Position numbers and translations under genes: made by a program
Origin: an uncultured Clostridia bacterium
GTDB lineage: Bacteria > Bacillota > Clostridia > Christensenellales > Pumilibacteraceae
DNA length: 8,401 bases
Reading direction: 5' to 3'
Assembly: GCA_934277845.1 (NCBI GenBank)
Contig: CAKQVV010000069.1
Span: 1 to 8,401 of the forward strand
The notes under the pieces: model-generated
The model's input: the letters and a program-made list of their open reading frames with translations, nothing else
Databases searched by the model: none
What the model was told of the DNA's origin: nothing
Part shown: piece after piece, positions 1 to 4,561 of the stretch
Layout: the number at the start of each line of letters is the position of its first letter
Position numbering within the stretch: position 1 is the stretch's first letter

Positions 1-89
1 GATACATACCTTTTCTCTTTACTCGTTTAATATTATCTGTGTCTTTTCTTCTTTTATATGCAGTTGTCAATGTGCGTACCGAAAGTAAT

Positions 90-242
90 AAAAAAAGCAC
101 AATCGAATTTACATTTGCGTTGCCGCGTCCGTGACTTTTTCGTCCATTTGTAAACTCTCTCATGCCAGCGGTATGTCCGAAACATACTTGACCAAATCAG
201 TCTTTATTTACTTCCGTTTGCCGTCACCTTTCGGTCGACAGC
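90..242 (-). ncRNA. Candidate structured 5' leader or small RNA, unassigned class
   Basis: I do not recognise this RNA family. Reading leftward from the predicted start, it can fold a hairpin capped by a GAAA tetraloop (ACC/GGU at 235-226, extended by GUC/GAC). It can also form a GUAAA/UUUAC closing stem (211-207 with 154-150) that encloses two hairpins: GACU/GGUC (202-190) and GUAUGU/ACAUAC (187-171). A GCG-GCAA-CGC hairpin sits near 126-117. The RNA ends in GCAAAU/AUUGUGC (118-97, one bulged G) followed by seven U (96-90), which resembles an intrinsic terminator. The UUUACA segment used by the closing stem can instead pair with UGUAAA in the terminator loop. UGUGC (101-97) can instead pair with GCACA at 75-71. 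Such competing pairings are typical of attenuators and riboswitches. The RNA probably precedes a gene lying left of the window: an AAAAGG ribosome-binding-like run sits at 14-9. It could equally be a free-standing sRNA. The stems are short and I cannot test covariation. Confidence 0.4.
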
Positions 243-248
243 CTATAC

Positions 249-278
249 ATAATATCACAATCATATATGGCTTGTCAA
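249..278 (-). promoter_or_regulatory. Sigma-A type promoter of the leftward leader RNA
   Basis: On the minus strand there is a perfect -35 hexamer TTGACA (278-273) and a -10 hexamer TATTAT (254-249) separated by 18 bp. Transcription would start near 243-241 and run leftward into the structured RNA at about 242-90 and then out of the window. No other gene could use it, because the zinc-ribbon gene to the right ends at 412 and has its own terminator between. The assignment rests on hexamer match and spacing only. Confidence 0.7.
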
Positions 279-351
279 GAGTTTTTAAATAAAAAATTTA
301 AAAAATTTAAAATGATATTTTCAGGACGGTTACGCACAATACGCATAACCG

Positions 352-377
352 AAAACGGAACGACAACCGCCGTTCCG
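352..377 (-). terminator. Rho-independent terminator of the zinc-ribbon gene
   Basis: On the minus strand, CGGAACG (377-371) pairs perfectly with CGTTCCG (362-356) across an 8-base loop, followed by four T. It lies 34 bases past the stop codon of the gene at 412-789. A second stem, GGTTA/TAACC (350-328), and a very AT-rich tract (about 281-312) follow it. Confidence 0.7.
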
Positions 378-411
378 CTTCTAATCGTTGAATTACCCTT
401 TGACTTTATTT

Positions 412-789
412 TTACGCCCGCACTGCCAACATAAGAATAATACACATTATAATAGCAAAAATCCATATCGAAGATATTGTAATAGCCGCTATAGACAGTC
501 CGGCTCCGCTGTTTATCTTTTTAGAATTGCGCAGTCCGACTATTCCGAATATCAACCCCAACAATGCGAGCGGGTAAATCAGCGCCATTATCAGCCCGAT
601 AATAGCATAACCGTTAGTACTCGCTTTGACTTCCGACACATTGGTAATGACGACCGGCACCGTCTTTTGTTTATCGACCGCACTTACCGTTCCGTCACTG
701 CTTTTAACGATCTGCGCACCGCAATTCGGACAAAATTTAGGTAAATCTTTCGACTCGTCGATATTCGCGCCACAATTTTCACAATACAT
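412..789 (-). CDS. Zinc-ribbon, DUF4190-like small membrane protein
   Basis: A 125-residue protein of unknown function. The N-terminus is a zinc ribbon with two Cys pairs, C3-x2-C6 and C20-x2-C23 (the second inside FCPNCGAQI). Residues 30-58 form a polar linker. Two hydrophobic segments follow, about 60-88 and 97-123, separated by the basic turn LRNSKK and a GAGLSIA segment, as in DUF4190 proteins. It is predicted to sit in the cytoplasmic membrane with the ribbon most likely in the cytoplasm. The start at 789 is well supported: GGAGG sits 7 bases upstream, and a consensus promoter (831-859) gives a leader of about 35 nt. It is transcribed divergently from the XRE regulator at 907-1149, and its promoter is covered by a palindromic site, so repression by that regulator is a reasonable inference. 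Similar ribbon-plus-helices proteins are common in Clostridia and mostly uncharacterised. Confidence is high for the gene and low for any role. Confidence 0.9.
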   Translation of the reverse strand: MYCENCGANIDESKDLPKFCPNCGAQIVKSSDGTVSAVDKQKTVPVVITNVSEVKASTNGYAIIGLIMALIYPLALLGLIFGIVGLRNSKKINSGAGLSIAAITISSIWIFAIIMCIILMLAVRA

Positions 790-830
790 AATTTTCCCTC
801 CGCTCCTTTCATAGAAATATCTTTGTTATT

Positions 831-859
831 ATTATAATTCCGTTTCGGAATTATGTCAA
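831..859 (-). promoter_or_regulatory. Consensus sigma-A promoter for the zinc-ribbon gene
   Basis: On the minus strand both hexamers are perfect, TTGACA (859-854) and TATAAT (836-831), with an ideal 17-bp spacer. The start would fall near 824, giving a 35-nt leader with GGAGG before the ATG at 789. A promoter this strong would be close to constitutive unless blocked. The spacer is almost entirely occupied by a perfect palindrome, which suggests that it is repressed. Confidence 0.85.
834..854. promoter_or_regulatory. Palindromic operator O1 in the zinc-ribbon promoter
   Basis: The arms ATAATTCCG (834-842) and CGGAATTAT (846-854) form a perfect inverted repeat with a 3-bp centre. It spans the whole spacer of the minus-strand promoter, covering the last base of its -35 and half of its -10, which is the classic position for a repressor that excludes RNA polymerase. 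The half-site recurs in O2 at 874-894. The XRE protein encoded at 907 is the obvious candidate to bind it, but this is inferred from position only. Confidence 0.75.
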
Positions 860-869
860 GCGTATACGA

Positions 870-878
870 TGATATAAT
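870..878 (+). promoter_or_regulatory. Extended -10 promoter for the XRE regulator
   Basis: On the plus strand TG-A-TATAAT (870-878) is a perfect extended -10 element. No good -35 is seen 16-18 bp upstream, where the DNA instead forms one arm of O1 and the -35 of the opposing promoter; an extended -10 can compensate for that. The predicted start is near 885, leaving about 22 nt before the ATG at 907. Confidence 0.65.
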
Positions 879-894
879 TCCGTAAAAGAATAAT
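874..894. promoter_or_regulatory. Second, imperfect operator O2 over the XRE promoter
   Basis: ATAATTCCG is repeated exactly here (874-882), 40 bp from its first copy at 834. The segment ATAATTC...GAATAAT (874-880 and 888-894) is an inverted repeat with one mismatch. It covers the -10 and the transcription start of the regulator gene, so a protein bound here would shut off its own synthesis. The imperfect match predicts weaker binding than at O1. Confidence 0.6.
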
Positions 895-906
895 GGTGAC
901 GGAAAT

Positions 907-1149
907 ATGAAAACAAGAAAGAAAAACTACGGCAATTGCAATATAATAGGAAAAAACGCCGAGCGATTGAGAAAATCGCAAGGAATTTTGCAAAAAGATT
1001 TTATAGCGAAATTACAACTTTTCGGTCTGGACGTCAACCCGACGAGTTACTCGAAACTCGAAGGTCAGATACGCATCGCAACGGATAAAGAAGTCCGTGC
1101 GATTGCCGGGGTGCTCAAAGTCGACGTGAACGAACTGTTTAACGATTAA
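907..1149 (+). CDS. Small XRE-family helix-turn-helix regulator
   Basis: An 80-residue DNA-binding protein made of almost nothing but a Cro/CI-type HTH domain. NIIGKNAERLRKSQG (12-26) is the first helix, ILQKDFIAKLQ (27-37) the second, and PTSYSKLEG (45-53) the recognition helix. TDKEVRAIAGVLKVDVNELF (59-78) forms the last helices of the fold. The short LFGLDVN insertion before the recognition helix is typical of a Clostridia subgroup of these regulators. No sensing or oligomerisation domain is present. The start at 907 follows a weak GGTGA-type ribosome site; the upstream in-frame region is closed by stops. The gene faces away from the zinc-ribbon membrane gene and shares a 117-bp control region holding two copies of one palindromic site. 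It therefore probably represses both that gene and itself. The regulation is inferred; the fold is clear. Confidence 0.9.
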   Translation: MKTRKKNYGNCNIIGKNAERLRKSQGILQKDFIAKLQLFGLDVNPTSYSKLEGQIRIATDKEVRAIAGVLKVDVNELFND

Positions 1150-1198
1150 ACCGCAAAAACCGCGGCTGTTAATTCTGTAATTATATTAAAAAATACAA

Positions 1199-1237
1199 AA
1201 ACTCGCCGCGTTTTTACGGGCGAGTTTCGTTTTTTTT
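1199..1237. terminator. Bidirectional terminator between XRE and esterase genes
   Basis: AAACTCGCC (1199-1207) pairs with GGCGAGTTT (1219-1227) around an 11-base loop. On the plus strand it is followed by eight T (1230-1237), ending the XRE transcript. On the minus strand the same hairpin is followed by TTTTTGTATTTTTT, so it can also end the esterase transcript whose stop codon is at 1257. Most of the hairpin (1203-1227) recurs exactly at 2901-2925. Confidence 0.85.
1203..1227 (+). repeat. 25-bp direct repeat, left copy
   Basis: These 25 bases, starting TCGCCGCG and ending GGCGAGTTT, are identical to 2901-2925 in the same orientation, 1,698 bp apart. This copy is part of a working-looking terminator and lies 30 bp from the 3' end of the esterase gene. 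Confidence 0.85.
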
Positions 1238-1256
1238 CAACTTTCGTTATAGTCTT

Positions 1257-2861
1257 TTATAATTTGCTTATATAGTTTGCCAAAGCGGTCGCCCAAGAAT
1301 TCTGAGCAGTCGCGCCGGGGTGACCGTTCGCACCGTCCGCGTTTTTAACGATTGCGATCGGATTGTAAACGATATCGGGATCGTTGAGTTCTTTTATTGC
1401 CGTTTTGATGCCGCCGTCTATTACGCTGTCGGTACCCATCATTCCGTACAAACAAACAATATGAGCGTCAGGGTTCTTTTCTCTTATCAACGTCAACATC
1501 GTTTTGTAGTCGGCGGGAAATTGCTCGCCGTACCCGGGCCCTGCAAAATCCGACTTCAAATTAGTGGCGTCGTTTGTTCCGAGATTCAGCACGACCACGT
1601 CGGGGCGAAAATCGAAAGCGTAAGCGCCTTGACCATCTGCAAGTTTCGGATAAAGCGTAAGCATATTCTTGTCGCTTACCCAAACGTTAGCTTTTACGCA
1701 AATTCCGCTCCAAGCCACGACCGAGTAATCGGCGTTTAATTTATGCGCCGTAAGATAGGCGTACGATCTCGTGCTGTCGGAATTATCAACGCTCCAAGCG
1801 GCGCCTTGAGGCCCGAGCGATCCGTAACCCGCCGTAATGGAATCGCCGATAAATTCGATTTTCATATCGGACTTTTCCGGTACGGTGGCGAACTTGTCTG
1901 CCGTAAACGACGACACCGTCCAAACGGCGTTTTGCATTTCCGTGGCTTTGACGATGCGCACGCGGTGATAGCCGTATTCCAAGCCGTCCGCAACGACGTA
2001 CCGGTTGTTTTCCGTGCCGACGACTTTGATTCTGTCCTCGTTCTCCACGCCGTCAACCCAAACGCGCATATAACTCGTGCCGGTAGTACCGACGTTTACG
2101 CCGAGCGAAGTGCCTATTATTCCGACCTCGATCGCGTTAGCCGCGTGGTGCAATTTCAATCGATTGCCGGACTTGTAATGGCGACCGAAAATATTTATAT
2201 ATTCTTCGTTGAACGAATTTACGTTATCGGCGTTCGTTTCTTCCACGACGTTGACGATCGCGGTATCCGTGGAATCGCCGTATTTTACGAATATCTTCGC
2301 TTTGCCCTTGCCGACAGCCTTCACAAGCCCTTCGGAAACGGTTGCAACGCTATTATCCGACGAGCTCCACTCGACTTTTGCCGACGCGACTATCTCGCCG
2401 CCGCTGTACACGTGCGCGGTTAATTGTTTTTCGGTACCGAGAAGCATATCGATGTTTTCTTCGGTGAGTTTCGCTACCTTTTCGGGTTCTACCGTTACCG
2501 TAACTTCTCTCGTTTCGTTCTCGTAGCGAGCAACGATCTTAGTAGTACCGTAAGATACGCCGGTAATTTTGCCGTCCGAATTTACCCTAGCGATATTCCG
2601 ATCGTTCGAGGAAAACTCTATCTTCGTTATATTGATCGGGTTGCCGTCGACGGTCAACAAAACGTTGAGATCTACCGTTTCCCACTTTCCGAGCACAACC
2701 GTTTCGGGACTTACGGTAAACGTTATATTGCTTTCTTTTTCAGGCGCCGGATCGCCCTTATCTTTCTCTTTATCGGCGGCAATCTCTCCGCACGCTGTCA
2801 TTGCCACGGACATCAGACCCGCCATCAGAATCGCAAGCAGCGTTCTGAAATACTTTCTCAT
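1257..2861 (-). CDS. Lipoprotein with Ig-like domains and CE2-type SGNH esterase
   Basis: A 534-residue secreted, probably lipid-anchored esterase. Residues 1-23 are a signal peptide (MRKYFR, then a hydrophobic core) with a lipobox-like MTAC ending at C24; Met at -3 is unusual. A charged, disordered linker (25-45) follows. Two bacterial Ig-like (Big_2 type) domains lie at about 46-124 and 130-206, the second with WSSSDNSVATVS. Residues about 220-325 resemble the N-terminal beta-sandwich of carbohydrate esterase family 2. The SGNH hydrolase domain (333-534) shows block I GDSITAG with nucleophile S341, G386 in SGI, block III GTND (428-431) and H514 in GHPG. The Asp usually found three residues before the His is Ala511; D509 lies five before. 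Some CE2 enzymes are known to use a Ser-His dyad, so activity is plausible. The likely role is removal of acetyl groups from plant or microbial polysaccharide outside the cell; the substrate is unknown. The ATG is supported by AAGGGG 7 bases upstream. No strong own promoter is visible, so co-transcription with the ferritin gene 84 bp upstream is possible. Confidence 0.93.
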   Translation of the reverse strand: MRKYFRTLLAILMAGLMSVAMTACGEIAADKEKDKGDPAPEKESNITFTVSPETVVLGKWETVDLNVLLTVDGNPINITKIEFSSNDRNIARVNSDGKITGVSYGTTKIVARYENETREVTVTVEPEKVAKLTEENIDMLLGTEKQLTAHVYSGGEIVASAKVEWSSSDNSVATVSEGLVKAVGKGKAKIFVKYGDSTDTAIVNVVEETNADNVNSFNEEYINIFGRHYKSGNRLKLHHAANAIEVGIIGTSLGVNVGTTGTSYMRVWVDGVENEDRIKVVGTENNRYVVADGLEYGYHRVRIVKATEMQNAVWTVSSFTADKFATVPEKSDMKIEFIGDSITAGYGSLGPQGAAWSVDNSDSTRSYAYLTAHKLNADYSVVAWSGICVKANVWVSDKNMLTLYPKLADGQGAYAFDFRPDVVVLNLGTNDATNLKSDFAGPGYGEQFPADYKTMLTLIREKNPDAHIVCLYGMMGTDSVIDGGIKTAIKELNDPDIVYNPIAIVKNADGANGHPGATAQNSWATALANYISKL

Positions 2862-2900
2862 CGTTATTCCCCTTCTTCTATGCTTTTATAGTTTGTTTCG

Positions 2901-2925
2901 TCGCCGCGTTTTTACGGGCGAGTTT
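2901..2925 (+). repeat. 25-bp direct repeat, right copy
   Basis: An exact copy of 1203-1227, placed 39 bp upstream of the esterase start and 20 bp past the ferritin stop. It retains a TCGCC/GGCGA stem. The T-run follows the hairpin only on the plus strand, where no gene ends, so it looks wrongly oriented to terminate ferritin transcription. Confidence 0.85.
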
Positions 2926-2945
2926 TTGTATTATGCGGCGAAATT

Positions 2946-3455
2946 TTACAGAACGAGCGACGGAGCGGCGTATACACGGGCTTTGAGTTCGTTGTCGAGC
3001 ATGTAAAGTCCTTTCGCGTCCGAGCCGAACAGTTCCATTTTGGTGATAAGGTCGCCGGCGTTTTTCTCTTCTTCGCCCTGCTCTTTCACGAACCAGTCGA
3101 GGAACTGCATGGTGCGGAAGTCGCGGGTGGCGTACGCTTCGGCATAAATATCGTTGATGAGCGAAGTGACGTAACGCTCGTGTTCGAGTCCCTCTTTCAG
3201 CACGTCGATGTCGGCGAAAAGTTTCTTGTCGGGCGAAGCGATCGCACCGAAAGTCACTTTTTGGTCGTTGTTCAGAAGAAAGCGGTACATAAGCATGGCA
3301 TGGTCGCGCTCCTCCTGCGCCTGCACTTCGTACCAGTGCGCAAAACCCTGCAAACCCCTTCTCTCGAAATAGTTGGCAAAGTCGAGGTACAGATATGCCG
3401 AGTAAAACTCCTTGTTGATTTGTTCGTTGATAAGTTCCGCTACTTTTGCGTCCAT
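2946..3455 (-). CDS. ftnA: Bacterial non-haem ferritin
   Basis: A 169-residue iron-storage protein of the FtnA type and normal length, predicted to assemble in the cytoplasm as a 24-subunit shell that oxidises Fe(II) and stores it as mineral. The ferroxidase ligands are all present when matched to E. coli FtnA: E16 (NKEFYSAYLYL), E48/E49 and H52 (QEERDH), E93 (HERY), and E125, Q126 and E129 (KEQGEEEK). The four long helices and the short C-terminal helix are intact, so it should be active. The start is supported by GGAGG 7 bases upstream and by a near-consensus promoter at 3489-3517. I see no clear Fur or PerR box over that promoter. No terminator with the right polarity follows, and the esterase starts 84 bp downstream on the same strand, so read-through is possible. 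It is distinguished from bacterioferritin by the Gln/Glu pattern and by the absence of a haem-ligand Met in the equivalent helix. Confidence 0.96.
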   Translation of the reverse strand: MDAKVAELINEQINKEFYSAYLYLDFANYFERRGLQGFAHWYEVQAQEERDHAMLMYRFLLNNDQKVTFGAIASPDKKLFADIDVLKEGLEHERYVTSLINDIYAEAYATRDFRTMQFLDWFVKEQGEEEKNAGDLITKMELFGSDAKGLYMLDNELKARVYAAPSLVL

Positions 3456-3488
3456 GATTTTTCCTCCGTGTTTCTATATTATATAATG

Positions 3489-3517
3489 ATTATACAGTCG
3501 GTTCCGGCGATTGTAAA
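3489..3517 (-). promoter_or_regulatory. Promoter of the ferritin gene
   Basis: On the minus strand TTTACA (3517-3512) and TATAAT (3494-3489) are separated by 17 bp. The predicted start is near 3482, leaving a leader of about 26 nt that contains GGAGG. A second TATAAT-like run lies just downstream (about 3485-3480). Confidence 0.8.
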
Positions 3518-3553
3518 GCAAAATAATAAAGATAAATACGACTCTCACAGTAT

Positions 3554-3742
3554 GGGATTCCACGTCGCCGCGACATCGTCCTTTCGTAACAGGACAATGT
3601 TGCGGCTCCTCTGAATGACACGTTAAACACGCCGGCTTCTCGTTAGGTTTTAAAATAGTAACAAACCTTTCCGTTCTGCTTCGTCATTCAGAGCGTAACC
3701 GCAAGCCGAATTGTAACGGCTCGCGGTTATACGTGGAATCCC
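3554..3742. repeat. 189-bp palindromic MITE-like intergenic element
   Basis: The element is bounded by perfect 12-bp terminal inverted repeats, GGGATTCCACGT (3554-3565) and ACGTGGAATCCC (3731-3742). Inside is a second perfect 11-bp pair, CTCTGAATGAC (3609-3619) and GTCATTCAGAG (3683-3693). Between the outer and inner repeats each side carries its own hairpin. The left one is GCCGC-ACA-GTCCT with AGGAC-TGT-GCGGC (3567-3606). The right one is TAACCGC-AGCCG with CGGCT-GCGGTTA (3696-3729). The centre holds AGGTTT/AAACCT (3645-3668). It is thus two head-to-head units of the form GGATTCCACG-hairpin-CTGAATGAC with different hairpin sequences. I recall units of this kind as common intergenic repeats in Bacillota and other bacteria, but cannot confirm that here. 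No open frame of note, transposase or clear target-site duplication is seen. It fills most of the 335-bp gap between ferritin and the MBL-fold gene. Confidence 0.85.
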
Positions 3743-3790
3743 CCGCATCGAGCGAATAATTATCCTTTTGGCACAACCCGACCGTAACGC

Positions 3791-4381
3791 TTACAGCCTT
3801 ATTTCTTCGCCGGGACGAATGACGAGTTTGCCGTCGGCGTGGAAACGCGCGGCGACCGTTTCGTCAAAGGGTGTGTCTGGCTTGGTGTGGACAGGTATCG
3901 AGCGTTTCGCCTTTATCACGGCGGCGCAAGCGGAAGCCTCTTCCGCGTCCATATTATAAATGCCGTCGGTGGGCAAAAGCGCGTAATCGAGCCTTTCGGC
4001 GGCGAGCGAGCGCATATAATCGGTCGCGGAAGTATCGCCCGCGGCATAGATTTTCACGCCGTCGACTTCGATAATAAACCCGACGCACTCGGTGATTTTG
4101 TGATTACGGTTGCACGCCGGCACGGCGCGGAAAGCGAACCCGTCTTTCTCGCCGCTGTCGTAACGCTTGCCGTCGGTCATGTCCCTGCCGCGGAAAACTT
4201 CGCAACCTTTTGCGGGCGTGATTTTGCTTAAATCGTTGTGATCGTAATGCTCGTGAGTTATCAGTACGAGGTCGGCGGGCTTGTAGTAGCCGTCGCCCAT
4301 AAACGGATCGACGTACATGACTTTGCCGTTATCCGCCGTAATGCGGAAACTGCCGTGCCCCTGATAGTAAAGTTTCGCCAT
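3791..4381 (-). CDS. UlaG/YtnP-like MBL-fold metal-dependent hydrolase
   Basis: A 196-residue soluble protein of the metallo-beta-lactamase superfamily, of the short type close to Lactamase_B_3 (UlaG-like). The metal-binding signature is THEHYDH (H43, H45, D47, H48). The bridging Asp is D116 in AAGDTS and a late ligand is H165 in IPVHT. The opening LYYQGHGSFRI and VDPF (24-27) match the start of this family. H94 in NRNHK may also approach the metals. Two metal ions, usually zinc or manganese, are expected. The substrate cannot be told from the sequence; relatives include lactonases, phosphodiesterases and many unassigned enzymes. The start is set at 4381 because AGGAG lies 6 bases upstream and the fold begins immediately. 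The in-frame extension to 4516 runs through a hairpin region and has no ribosome site. It lies 180 bp behind guaA on the same strand, after an attenuator-like leader. Confidence 0.9.
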   Translation of the reverse strand: MAKLYYQGHGSFRITADNGKVMYVDPFMGDGYYKPADLVLITHEHYDHNDLSKITPAKGCEVFRGRDMTDGKRYDSGEKDGFAFRAVPACNRNHKITECVGFIIEVDGVKIYAAGDTSATDYMRSLAAERLDYALLPTDGIYNMDAEEASACAAVIKAKRSIPVHTKPDTPFDETVAARFHADGKLVIRPGEEIRL

Positions 4382-4387
4382 TTTTCT

Positions 4388-4392
4388 CTCCT
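4388..4392 (-). promoter_or_regulatory. Ribosome binding site fixing the MBL-fold start
   Basis: AGGAG on the minus strand, inside AAAAGGAGAG, lies 6 bases before the ATG at 4381. It decides between this start and the longer in-frame option at 4516, which has nothing comparable upstream. Confidence 0.85.
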
Positions 4393-4402
4393 TTTCCGAT
4401 AT

Positions 4403-4457
4403 AAAAACGGACGGCGCAAGCGTCGCGTCGCCCGTATGCGTCCGAAAAAAAACGGAC
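4403..4457 (-). terminator. Terminator/attenuator between guaA and the MBL-fold gene
   Basis: On the minus strand three segments come in order: GUCCG (4457-4453), CGGAC (4444-4440) and GUCCG (4412-4408). The first and second can pair around eight U. The second and third can pair instead, reinforced by an inner GGCG/CGCC stem (4432-4413), and are then followed by five U (4407-4403), forming an intrinsic terminator. The two folds exclude each other because they share the middle strand. It may simply end guaA transcription, or it may control read-through into the hydrolase gene, whose ATG lies just beyond. Confidence 0.55.
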
Positions 4458-4561
4458 AACGTTCCCCTGTTTTTGATTTTTCGGTCTCTCAACCCTGCGT
4501 ATGCGCATATTCGCATATCAACACGTTCGCATGCGTCGTTTTCAAGGCCGGATTCCGCGGT

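Noticed and set aside
150..175. TPP riboswitch remnant (TGCCAGCG-like string on the plus strand)
   Set aside because: The other required THI-box parts, such as the CUGAGA segment, are absent, and the promoter and foldable RNA are on the opposite strand.
275..466. 63-codon minus-strand frame overlapping the zinc-ribbon gene's 3' end
   Set aside because: It runs through a terminator hairpin and an AT tract in another frame of the zinc-ribbon gene, with no ribosome site or recognisable motif.
1743..2423. 226-codon plus-strand frame opposite the esterase gene
   Set aside because: It is antisense to a gene with clear signal peptide, Ig-like and SGNH motifs. The product shows no recognisable domain and no ribosome site.
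3554..3742. CRISPR array or insertion sequence
   Set aside because: There are no regularly spaced direct repeats with spacers, and no transposase frame. The repeats are inverted and nested, so a MITE-like palindromic repeat fits better.
4382..4516. Upstream extension of the MBL-fold protein to an ATG at 4516
   Set aside because: The extra 45 residues run through the hairpin region and match nothing in the family. AGGAG directly before 4381 supports the shorter start.
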